A stretch of DNA of 64,000 nt from Sutcliffiella tianshenii. Lineage in GTDB: Bacteria; Bacillota; Bacilli; Bacillales; Bacillaceae_I. The stretch lies in contig NZ_JAFBED010000013.1 of NCBI RefSeq assembly GCF_016908565.1, positions 1-64,000 on the forward strand, read 5' to 3'. Shown here piece by piece: positions 42,147-49,619 of the stretch. The translations under genes and the position numbers were made by a program. The notes under the pieces are model-generated. The model had not been told where the DNA came from. It saw only the letters and a program-made list of their open reading frames with translations, and did no database searches. The number at the start of each line of letters is the position of its first letter. Positions within the stretch are counted from its first letter, which is position 1.

Positions 42147-42845
42147 TTAAAGCCCAACAAATTTATACCCCATTCCTCTTACGGTCTGAATATATTCTTT
42201 AGATGAATGTGCTTTGATTTTTTCTCTTAGGTGCTTTATATGAACATCTATCGTTCTATCCGATACTGCTTTTTCATGATTATCATATATGAGATTCAGG
42301 ATTTGCTCCCTTGATAGTACCTGGTCTGGGTGTTGCATGAAGGTATGGATCAGTTTGAATTCGAAATGAGTAAGTTCCAATTTTGTACCGTCTATCCATG
42401 CCTCTCCTTTAGCGGGTTTCAGCGTAAAACCTGAAAAACTTATCTTTCCGCAACGACTGGCTGTCCTTCTTAATACCGCTTCAATTCTTCCCATTAATTC
42501 ACCTGGACTGAATGGTTTGACAACATAATCATCTGCCCCTAATTTAAAGCCTTGTATGCGATTATTTTCGGTAGCTTTAGCTGTCAACATAATGATAGGC
42601 ATCATACTGTTTAGATCCTCCCTAACCCATTTGCATATTTCTTCCCCGCTTATTTTGGGCAGCATGAGATCTAGAATCAGGATACAAGGATCAAAGTCCT
42701 CGATTTTATTTTTTGCATCGAGCCCATCTACCGCTTCCATTACCTCATATCCCTCATTAAGCAGATAAATTTTCAACAGATTGCGGATTTTCGGATCATC
42801 TTCTACTATTAAGACTGTCTTACCGATAAGTTTTTTTGTATTCAA
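42147..42845 (-). CDS. OmpR-family response regulator
   Basis: A 232-residue regulator. The receiver domain has LIVEDDPKIR, the phospho-acceptor Asp in ILILDLMLPKISG and LTAKATE/KPFSPGEL. The DNA-binding winged helix has LTHFEFKLIHTFMQHPDQVLSREQIL and RTIDVHIKHLREK...VRGMGYKF. It lies between ccdA and the kinase on one strand. Targets are unknown; autoregulation of the cluster is possible. Confidence 0.92.
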   Translation of the reverse strand: MNTKKLIGKTVLIVEDDPKIRNLLKIYLLNEGYEVMEAVDGLDAKNKIEDFDPCILILDLMLPKISGEEICKWVREDLNSMMPIIMLTAKATENNRIQGFKLGADDYVVKPFSPGELMGRIEAVLRRTASRCGKISFSGFTLKPAKGEAWIDGTKLELTHFEFKLIHTFMQHPDQVLSREQILNLIYDNHEKAVSDRTIDVHIKHLREKIKAHSSKEYIQTVRGMGYKFVGL

Positions 42846-42861
42846 GATTGTTCATCCTTTA

Positions 42862-43575
42862 CTAAAGAGAAAATAAACTATAGAAAGAAAGCCATGCGCT
42901 TATTTTTTGCATTTGGCCGGTTAATACAAGAAAGCCAAGCAATATCATGACCATTCCATTAATGAAAGCTAACTTTGAAAGATATTTGTTTATCTTTCTC
43001 ATCGTCTTCAATGATTGAGAAATAAGGATGGAAATGATAAAAAAAGGGACCGCCATACCCAATGAATAGGCGCTTAACAAGAAAATACCCTCCATTAAAG
43101 TTTCTGAGGAACTTGCCAATAATAGGATGGAAGAGAGTGCCAGTCCGACACAAGGAGACCATCCGCTCGCAAAAGCCATCCCTAATAGAACTGAACCTGC
43201 AATGTTTTTAGATTCGTGGACCGATTGAAACTTTTTTTCCTTCATAAGGAATTTCAGCTTTAGCAGCCCCGCCATCTGTAATCCAAAGATGACAATTAGC
43301 ACCCCGGCAACCTGCATGAGGGCGATTCTGTAATTCATCAACCAACTGCCAATGAAACTTGCCGATGCTCCAAGTGCAATAAAAATAGCACTGAATCCGA
43401 AAATGAAACCGATGGAACGCATATATAGTTTCGTTCGGTCGACATGTAGCTTCGCATCTTCTATTTTCCCGCCTGTTAAGTGTGTTATGTAAGCGGGCAA
43501 TAGAGGAAAAACACACGGGGAGAAAAATGAAAGTACACCTGCGGATAATGCAAAAAATAAACCAATATCATTCAT
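42862..43575 (-). CDS. CcdA-family thiol:disulfide transporter
   Basis: A 237-residue six-helix protein of the CcdA/DsbD transmembrane family. It carries reducing equivalents from cytoplasmic thioredoxin across the membrane through two intramembrane cysteines: Cys21 in LSFFSPCVFPLLPAY and Cys142 in ASGWSPCVGLAL. ATG 43575 follows AAAGGAG by 7-8 nt. It heads the minus-strand redox cluster and is divergent from the rhodanese-like gene across a palindromic operator. The natural partner is likely the TlpA-like protein of the same cluster. Confidence 0.9.
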   Translation of the reverse strand: MNDIGLFFALSAGVLSFFSPCVFPLLPAYITHLTGGKIEDAKLHVDRTKLYMRSIGFIFGFSAIFIALGASASFIGSWLMNYRIALMQVAGVLIVIFGLQMAGLLKLKFLMKEKKFQSVHESKNIAGSVLLGMAFASGWSPCVGLALSSILLLASSSETLMEGIFLLSAYSLGMAVPFFIISILISQSLKTMRKINKYLSKLAFINGMVMILLGFLVLTGQMQKISAWLSFYSLFSL

Positions 43576-43659
43576 GAGTACCACTCCTTTTCTCCACAAT
43601 TATGATAACTATTTGTTAATGTTTTATTAAAATCAGAAAAAAATTGTTGATTGCATAAC

Positions 43660-43695
43660 AATTGATTATATACCCCTCAGGGTATATAATCAATT
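43660..43695. promoter_or_regulatory. Palindromic divergent promoter-operator, CsoR/CstR-like
   Basis: Perfect 16-bp arms (43660-43675 and 43680-43695) around a 4-nt CTCA centre. The core TATACCCCTCAGGGTATA has the C-tract/G-tract flanked by ATA as in CsoR-family (copper CsoR, persulfide CstR) operators. The palindrome also contains, on each strand, TTGATT-N17-TATAAT: plus-strand -35 43662-43667 and -10 43685-43690; minus-strand elements are the mirror image. One repressor would therefore shut both divergent units at once. Confidence 0.82.
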
Positions 43696-43737
43696 AGTGT
43701 AGTAAATGAATTACCTTTATATGGAGGGTGAAAATGG

Positions 43738-44100
43738 ATGATATGGTTCTTAATGATTATTATTAGTATTATAGCTTTTTTCATATATTTAAGATACGTC
43801 CCTGTTCAAGGGGTTCCTTGTATAGCAAGTGTATTTCAGGATAAAGATGTGAAAATCCTGGATGTCAGAGACTATAACCAGTCCTATAAAAGTCCTGTGA
43901 AAAATTCCATCAACATTCCTGTTGCATATTTAAAAAGGAATTATCATGAGTTGGCCGATTCAAAAATTATAGTAGTAGCTTCCGATTCTTTGGAGAAGAA
44001 TATCAGTATTCGTTTCCTAAAAACTAAAGGGATAAATGTCTTGGGATATACCTTTACTAACTGTCCATGTAAAAAACAAATAAGACAAACAATGGCTTGA
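43738..44100 (+). CDS. Membrane-anchored rhodanese-like protein without catalytic Cys
   Basis: A 120-residue protein with an N-terminal helix (residues 2-19) and a rhodanese-like fold (VKILDVRDYNQSYK, INIPVAYL, KIIVVASDSLEKN). At the position of the active-site Cys loop the sequence is VVASDS, so the classical sulfurtransferase Cys is missing. Cys28 lies just after the membrane helix, and a CPC motif at 109-111 is near the C-terminus. The ATG at 43738 follows GGAGGGTG by 7 nt. It is driven by the divergent palindrome. It may use the CPC pair or serve as a sulfur-binding scaffold. Confidence 0.8.
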   Translation: MIWFLMIIISIIAFFIYLRYVPVQGVPCIASVFQDKDVKILDVRDYNQSYKSPVKNSINIPVAYLKRNYHELADSKIIVVASDSLEKNISIRFLKTKGINVLGYTFTNCPCKKQIRQTMA

Positions 44101-44168
44101 TATTGTGGAGAGAACTTCATCATAAGGATACCTTGAAAATTAATTACTTATGAAAGAATGTGGTTAAC

Positions 44169-44558
44169 ATGAAGCAAGAAAAAACGGAAGGAACAGAACA
44201 AAATAAACAGACGATAGATTCCCGATATATACAACAGCATCTGGCAAACGAACGGACATTTTTAGCTTGGCTGCGAACAGCGATTGCCATTATAGGAGTG
44301 GGTTTTCTGGTCACCAATTTGCACTTTACGATGAAAACGAGCCTTTCCCCATTCAGTGATCTTTTGGCGAGTATCATCGGGCTTTCCTCTGTTGGTTTAG
44401 GGATTGTAACCATCATCATGGCGACAGTTACCTACTTCAAGAAGACGAAAACCATAAATGATCAAAGCTTCCGCACCACTAAAACAACTGTTGTTACGCT
44501 TGCAATTTTTGTTATTACCATTGCAATTGTTTTTGGAGTTTACTTTATTTATATATAA
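44169..44558 (+). CDS. DUF202/YidH-family membrane protein
   Basis: A 129-residue protein with three hydrophobic helices. It has the family signature YIQQHLANERTFLAWLRTAIAIIGVGF at the start of helix 1. YidH-like proteins are small inner-membrane proteins of unknown role. The start at ATG 44169 (GTG 44160 is possible) has only a weak RBS. It is 68 nt downstream of the rhodanese-like gene and likely part of the same transcript. Confidence 0.85.
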   Translation: MKQEKTEGTEQNKQTIDSRYIQQHLANERTFLAWLRTAIAIIGVGFLVTNLHFTMKTSLSPFSDLLASIIGLSSVGLGIVTIIMATVTYFKKTKTINDQSFRTTKTTVVTLAIFVITIAIVFGVYFIYI

Positions 44559-44581
44559 AATTTTATTTGGTTAAACCGACT

Positions 44582-44616
44582 AAAAAACCCTCATCTCTAT
44601 GGATAAGGGTTTTTTA
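44582..44616. terminator. Bidirectional terminator
   Basis: AAAAAACCCT/AGGGTTTTTT arms between the convergent DUF202 and actin-partner genes. Confidence 0.85.
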
Positions 44617-44630
44617 GATGTCATTTAATT

Positions 44631-45017
44631 TTAACCTCCAAATGCATCCAGAATATCATCTACTTCTTTCATGTTAATCGTTCCATTATTTGAGGACTCT
44701 TGATCAATGTTTGGAACTGATTTCAACGATGCAGGGGAATAACTGGATATTATCATCCTTTTTATCGCTGATAGCTCTTGAAGTATCTCTTGGTTTGCCC
44801 CTTTTTTCAAGGTCGTGGATCTGGGGTTAAAATACTCGTAAAGTGCAGAAAGGAGTAAGTCAGCTAGTGTACTGTTATTTGCATGATAGTCCAGCTGCTC
44901 ATGGATTTTGCCTGAGACTTCCAATGGGTTACCAGTTTTTACGTCAATGAATTGATCGGGAATCGATAGTGCTATTCTGTTGACATAATCGGTGTATGTT
45001 TTTGTCACAACACTCAC
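44631..45017 (-). CDS. Small partner protein of the ParM-like actin
   Basis: A 128-residue hydrophilic, mostly helical protein. It has a short N-terminal strand-like region (RIALSIPDQFIDV), a central helical part (LADLLLSALYEYF, LQELSAIKRMIIS) and an acidic C-terminus (MKEVDDILDAFGG). GTG 45017 overlaps the actin gene stop (GTGA), so translation is coupled; a GTG three codons later has good RBS spacing. The pattern of actin gene plus a small downstream protein is that of ParM-ParR/AlfA-AlfB modules, but I see no clear ribbon-helix-helix. Role inferred from linkage. Confidence 0.65.
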   Translation of the reverse strand: MSVVTKTYTDYVNRIALSIPDQFIDVKTGNPLEVSGKIHEQLDYHANNSTLADLLLSALYEYFNPRSTTLKKGANQEILQELSAIKRMIISSYSPASLKSVPNIDQESSNNGTINMKEVDDILDAFGG

Positions 45018-46204
45018 CCTCTAATCGAAACTTTACTTGCCTTAGTGTGGGCTTTTTTTAATTGGTTCATCTTTGCAAGAACTAATAATCCTTGCACATT
45101 CAGCTTCTCCAAATTCTCTGGGAACACTAATTCAATTGGGCGGCCTTTCTGTTTCCATCTGATTGCAGCCTCCTGGATTTGACGTTGCGCAAGCTTGGCG
45201 GCCCCACCTACAGCGATATACTTTACAGCACCTTTCACTTCATTCGAGCTGCTACGAACTTGATCAAAAAGCTCCAAATATTTGATGGCCATTGCCTTCA
45301 GTTGAGGTGTAACATATTTACTGATATCCTTTTGGACACCAGCAAAAGGTTCAACGTACCACTCAGATACTCCTGCCAGTAACTTTTCCTCCAGTTCTGA
45401 ACGCGAATCAAATTTGTAAAGTTCATGTTTACTTATTTTCCTTATGATGTTATCAAGAAACTGGTTTATCCCAAACGGTTCTCCCTCAACTGATGCAACA
45501 GGCTTATTATTTTTTATTCCGACAAAGTCTACAGAGTCCCCTCCAAGGTCACCAATCAGTATCCCTTTTTGAGAATCTTTCACAAGAGATTCATCTTTTA
45601 TTGAAAGGGTCTCCACATCTCTGGTCAATCCCAGATACGCACATGCCCCCTCAGAACCGACAATAACATCCATTACTTCGATTTTAACGAATATTTCTTT
45701 TGGTTCTTGAAGACCGGGAACTTTGTGAAAAATAATTGTATGTGACCCTAAAAGCTTTTGTTTCATCAACTCTTTCATCTCTTTATATTGAGTTGTCGGC
45801 AACGAGACAGCAAGCTGATCGATCGTGTAGTGAATTTCTGTTTCTTCCGGGTTACATAAGATTGCATGATATGCTGCAAACCCGAAAAGTAAAATGAAAG
45901 TACGATCTTCCTCAGCTTTTTGATTATTGTAAGATGTTAAACTGACATTTTTCTGTCTTGTGGCTGATTTACCAATATAAAAGGTATCTCTTTTGTTGGA
46001 AATCGCCTGGCTTTTCACCTCTACAATAAGGTTTTCTTCAAGAGGAACATCCTCTTCATCATAATGCTTCTCATAAAAGCCTTCATCAAACTCAGCGATG
46101 GCATTCGGCATTTGGTACTCTTTTATTTCTTCGTTTTCAGATGTCATAACCTTATACCAGCTGTTTCCTAAGTCAACGGCAAGAAAATTATGTGTATTCA
46201 TCAT
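45014..46204 (-). CDS. ParM/StbA-family actin-like ATPase
   Basis: A 396-residue actin-fold protein. The phosphate-1 motif is NFLAVDLGNSWYKVM, phosphate-2 is GILIGDLGGDSVDFVGI, and the adenosine motif is KYIAVGGAAKLAQRQI. Middle segments (GEPFGINQFLDNIIRKI) fit ParM/Alp proteins and archaeal Ta0583-like actins. These polymerise with ATP to move DNA or other cargo. AAGGAGGAGG precedes two adjacent ATGs (46204 and 46201). No plasmid replication or mobilisation gene is nearby, so it looks chromosomal. The C-terminal tail is basic. Confidence 0.85.
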   Translation of the reverse strand: MMNTHNFLAVDLGNSWYKVMTSENEEIKEYQMPNAIAEFDEGFYEKHYDEEDVPLEENLIVEVKSQAISNKRDTFYIGKSATRQKNVSLTSYNNQKAEEDRTFILLFGFAAYHAILCNPEETEIHYTIDQLAVSLPTTQYKEMKELMKQKLLGSHTIIFHKVPGLQEPKEIFVKIEVMDVIVGSEGACAYLGLTRDVETLSIKDESLVKDSQKGILIGDLGGDSVDFVGIKNNKPVASVEGEPFGINQFLDNIIRKISKHELYKFDSRSELEEKLLAGVSEWYVEPFAGVQKDISKYVTPQLKAMAIKYLELFDQVRSSSNEVKGAVKYIAVGGAAKLAQRQIQEAAIRWKQKGRPIELVFPENLEKLNVQGLLVLAKMNQLKKAHTKASKVSIRG

Positions 46205-46425
46205 ATCCTCCTCCTTCTGAATTCTATGCTCTGTGGTTATTGTAAGGTGCAAGTACATGATAAATTTCTGGGCACTTCAATCAATTTATAGGAAGAAGAA
46301 TGAAATTCCGGAACCATAATAGGGACATGAGTCCAAATTAATTTTAAGGAATCTGGGCTATTGCCCAGTCATGGTCATTTGCCCGGCATAGGATGAATTA
46401 TCTTAACTCTAAGGAGGAGTATGAA

Positions 46426-47220
46426 TTGACAGATTCATATAAACATAATAAAGTCCTACCGCATTGCAAATCTTCACAACATCAGTGTGAAAGCAAGGAG
46501 TGTCACCCTAAAGTTAATATTGGAAAAATCTTCACGAAGGTACCAGTGGTTCTTGCCGAACTCACCCTTCAAATAAATATGGATGCCTTCATTGATTTTC
46601 CAGAACCGGTCCTTGAAATCAAGGACATAAAAAAGAGGGTCAAATTGACACAATGCAGACTATTACTACCAACAAACAAATTGTTTATCAAAGGATTTGT
46701 GCGCAAAAACATTCAATATGCCAGCCCTTGCAAGGAAATTGAACAAAGCACTTCCGCTTCTATTGCATCTGACTTGCATTCCTATACAACAGATATCCCG
46801 TTTGAATGTGTGACAGAAATTAAGAAGTACTTAACAAAGCCTGTAATGCCTGTAATAAATACACGTCAGGAATTTGATTTCTTTGTTTCCAAACCATTGT
46901 CCCAGGGCTACCCCGAAAAGGATGAATACCAATCGAGTGATCTTTCCCAGTTTCACCAGGAAAGCACTCAGCATTACAATGAACTACCTTTCTGTGAATT
47001 GATTTCTAGTAAGATTATTGAATGGGATGAAGCAGTGAACAGATTACCACTTCCAACTGCCTCTCCCGTAGAGGAAGGTTACTTTACCAGAATAGAAGAA
47101 AAAATGGTTCTAGATATTACGGTTAAGGTTCTTCAAAACCAGCAGATCCGTGTAACTTCTACAACTAACGATGAATGCTATGATGATTGCGATTGGACTT
47201 GTGATTGTGATTACGAATAA
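46426..47220 (+). CDS. Beta-rich protein with LTQC domain, putative spore surface protein
   Basis: A 264-residue protein with a Cys/His-rich N-terminus (HCKSSQHQCESKECHPK). It has a domain at ~35-95 (PVVLAELTLQINMDAF...KKRVKLTQCRLL...KLFIKGFVRKNIQYA) and a Cys/Asp tail with five Cys (ECYDDCDWTCDCDYE contains four). The same domain starts in the gene at 63750 (IRKNVHLTQCKA) and, more diverged, in the next gene. I recall similar proteins (BC_2427-type) in Bacillus cereus; SPOCS/DUF3794-like strand patterns are suggested. TTG 46426 is chosen since AAGGAGGAG lies 7 nt upstream. Confidence 0.68.
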   Translation: MTDSYKHNKVLPHCKSSQHQCESKECHPKVNIGKIFTKVPVVLAELTLQINMDAFIDFPEPVLEIKDIKKRVKLTQCRLLLPTNKLFIKGFVRKNIQYASPCKEIEQSTSASIASDLHSYTTDIPFECVTEIKKYLTKPVMPVINTRQEFDFFVSKPLSQGYPEKDEYQSSDLSQFHQESTQHYNELPFCELISSKIIEWDEAVNRLPLPTASPVEEGYFTRIEEKMVLDITVKVLQNQQIRVTSTTNDECYDDCDWTCDCDYE

Positions 47221-47352
47221 GTAATCTATACAAAATCAATAGAAGGAATTCGCATTCCTTTGTGAATTCCTTCATATCAATCTGAACTGAAGATATATCA
47301 AAGGAGGGGGGAAAGGAAAGGCTGCTTTAAGAAGCAGTTACTTTCACTAATT

Positions 47353-48690
47353 ATGATTAATTTTTCGAGAAATAATGTTGAAGCTTCTCAGTACCTACAT
47401 CCATTTACTTCTTTAAGTAAAAATGCCTTGAATGGAGTCCGAGAGGAGCAAACCAAGATGGATTCAAAAGCTGAAGAATCCAGAAAAAATATTAGTACTG
47501 GTTCGAAGAGGAAATCTACCACAAAAGTTGCTGCAGGGCCATTAATTCTTCCCCCTCCAATTATAGTTAGTAAGCAAATAAAGAAAAAAACAAGCTCCAA
47601 AAAGCCACAAATTATTGTAGATGGTGGATTGTGTATTGGGGGAGAAATTCCTCCATATTTACAAGATGAAGATACTGTATCTCAAACATCGTTATCTTCT
47701 GATGAGTCAATCATTGAAAACGATATTATGGAAGATCAAAAAGCATTCCCTGAAGAACAGATATTAGAAGGTGAAAAAGAGGAAGCTAATCATCTTGTTT
47801 CAGAAATGTCCAGCAAGGGTAGGGAAGAAGTTCAACTGGAGGAAACAGAGGGATTTGAGCAGGGGACAGAGGTTCAACTAGAACATCTGGAGTCAAAAAA
47901 GCAGCCTGAGGATAACCCATTTTCGGAAGAAGAGAATATATTTCTTGAAAATTCAGGGGAATGCAGTTCTTCTGAGCCTCAAACAGAAATTGGCAAAAAA
48001 GTGAGAAAATTAAGGGATTACCAATTATGGATTGAGGAATTTCTCCTTGAACAGGAGCTGGAAGTAGCTTTCTGTAAAGAACTTGGTGAAGGTGACGTAG
48101 GAAAACAGGTTGGCAATGAGCCCAAGGAATCATTGAAACCTGTCAACCCAGTCAAACCTAAAGATTATTCACTAATCAGGCTTCCAGTCATTCTTTCAGA
48201 AACAGATTTGGAATATGAAATTTTCGACTCCTATCCATTGCCTGCACCCATATCAACTATCATTAAAAGTGAATGGTCCGTGCATTCTATCGAAGCGCGT
48301 GTTCCGCTTCCGTCCAACATCGCATTTATTAAAGGTACCCTTGTACTTATATTGGATTATACATGTGAAAAACAAACATTGCATTCTGTAAAAGTACAAG
48401 TGCCTTGGTCTCATACGTTGGAGGTGGATTGGCTGGTGAAACCTGAAATTTCAAAATCTGAAAAGAAAGAATACATGTTCAGAGCTTCAGACTGCGATGA
48501 GCCATCCTTACATTATGAGTACTGTGCGGAATATGCAAAACCTGTTCACTTTGACCTAAGCGAAGTAAATTTTGTATGGCATGAGGAATTGGATAAGCCT
48601 GTTAACAAGAGCAAGATCGCCATTCATGGAATAGCAAGATTTTCACTGAATCTACTTCAAGAGCAATATGTGAAAATTTCTCTGGAATAG
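47353..48690 (+). CDS. Large acidic protein with C-terminal SPOCS-like domain
   Basis: A 445-residue protein: a Lys/Ser-rich N-terminal part (to ~85), a long Glu-rich, low-complexity middle (~100-215), and a C-terminal domain (~270-445) with LPVILSETDLEYEIFD...PLPSNIAFIKGTLVLILDY. This domain parallels the preceding protein (PVVLAELTLQINMDAF...LPTNKLFIKGFVRKNIQY). ATG 47353 lacks a near RBS: AAGGAGGGGGG is 42 nt upstream with a hairpin between. ATG 47458 has AGAGGAG 9 nt before it and may be the real start. Spore-surface role is inferred from the domain and the adjoining glycosylation cluster. Confidence 0.65.
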   Translation: MINFSRNNVEASQYLHPFTSLSKNALNGVREEQTKMDSKAEESRKNISTGSKRKSTTKVAAGPLILPPPIIVSKQIKKKTSSKKPQIIVDGGLCIGGEIPPYLQDEDTVSQTSLSSDESIIENDIMEDQKAFPEEQILEGEKEEANHLVSEMSSKGREEVQLEETEGFEQGTEVQLEHLESKKQPEDNPFSEEENIFLENSGECSSSEPQTEIGKKVRKLRDYQLWIEEFLLEQELEVAFCKELGEGDVGKQVGNEPKESLKPVNPVKPKDYSLIRLPVILSETDLEYEIFDSYPLPAPISTIIKSEWSVHSIEARVPLPSNIAFIKGTLVLILDYTCEKQTLHSVKVQVPWSHTLEVDWLVKPEISKSEKKEYMFRASDCDEPSLHYEYCAEYAKPVHFDLSEVNFVWHEELDKPVNKSKIAIHGIARFSLNLLQEQYVKISLE

Positions 48691-48697
48691 TTCTTAG

Positions 48698-48725
48698 AAC
48701 GTCACATTTGTGTGGCGTTTTTGTT
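48698..48725 (+). terminator. Terminator before the polysaccharide cluster
   Basis: AACGTCACA/TGTGGCGTT arms (one G-T pair) and TTTTTG tail. Confidence 0.8.
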
Positions 48726-48787
48726 TTGAAGAAATCTAAAATTGGAAAGCTATAACTTTTAATTTAATTAATCAGTTAATTGACTAT

Positions 48788-48814
48788 ACGTAATTTTAAT
48801 CCCTACATATTATA
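48788..48814 (+). promoter_or_regulatory. Sigma-K-type promoter of the spore polysaccharide operon
   Basis: AC (48788-48789), 16 nt, CATATTATA (48806-48814): the AC-N16/17-CATANNNTA sigma-K pattern, about 70 nt before rfbA. B. subtilis spsA-L is likewise a late mother-cell operon. Confidence 0.65.
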
Positions 48815-48884
48815 TTAGTGTTCATTTCAATTAGTTTATTATTTATAAATAATGATTTAAATATTTTTGAAGGAGTTGAAGTAA

Positions 48885-49619
48885 ATGAAAGGCGTAATTC
48901 TTGCGGGGGGGACGGGTTCACGTTTAAAACCCTTCACATTGTTTCTAAACAAACATCTTTTGCCAGTGGGACATTATCCCATGATATATTGGCCGATCAT
49001 TACCTTAAGAGATGCAGGAATTAGAGATATTTTAATTGTGACAAATAAAAGCCATCTTGCTTCTTTTATAGAATTATTGGGTGATGGAGAAGAACTGCAG
49101 GTATCCCTTCAGTATAAAGTGCAAAGGAATGAGGGGGGAGGTATTGCGGATGCTCTTAAAAGTGCAAGTAATTTTATCGGTAAGGAAAAATTTGTTCTGA
49201 TATTGGGGGACAATATCTATTTCGATTCCATTGCTCCTTATGTTAATGCGTTTATGGAACAACAGCAAGGAGCAAGAGTACTACTTAAAGAAGTGAAGGA
49301 TCCTACGCGCTATGGGGTTCCGGAATTGGACGAGAATAACAAAAAAATATTATCCATTATTGAAAAGCCTGTTCATCCACCGTCAACATATTGTGTGACA
49401 GGCATGTATTTGTATGATTCAAATGTGTTTTCTCTAATAGATGCGATTCACCCTTCCAAACGAAATGAACTCGAGATTACAGATGTCAACAATTTATATA
49501 TTAAAAAAAATTTATTGGAATACGATATAATTTCTGGTTGGTGGATAGATGCAGGCACACATGAGTCATTAAATCAGGCATCTAATTATTTTTTTGAAAA
49601 GTCAGGTGAAGATGAATGA
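48885..49619 (+). CDS. rfbA: Glucose-1-phosphate thymidylyltransferase (SpsI/RfbA type)
   Basis: A 244-residue nucleotidyltransferase making dTDP-glucose from glucose-1-phosphate and dTTP. It has [13 protein letters not shown], the downstream [11 protein letters not shown] and [12 protein letters not shown]. It has the short form typical of SpsI (about 246) rather than the ~290-residue enteric RmlA. GAAGGAGTTGAAGTAA precedes ATG 48885. First gene of the rhamnose block; its stop overlaps rfbB by 4 nt. Confidence 0.92.
   Translation: MKGVILAGGTGSRLKPFTLFLNKHLLPVGHYPMIYWPIITLRDAGIRDILIVTNKSHLASFIELLGDGEELQVSLQYKVQRNEGGGIADALKSASNFIGKEKFVLILGDNIYFDSIAPYVNAFMEQQQGARVLLKEVKDPTRYGVPELDENNKKILSIIEKPVHPPSTYCVTGMYLYDSNVFSLIDAIHPSKRNELEITDVNNLYIKKNLLEYDIISGWWIDAGTHESLNQASNYFFEKSGEDE

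Noticed and set aside
46205-46425. Search for parC-like iterons upstream of the actin gene
   Set aside because: Only a single hairpin (CTGGGC/GCCCAG near 46351-46368) was found; no direct repeats.
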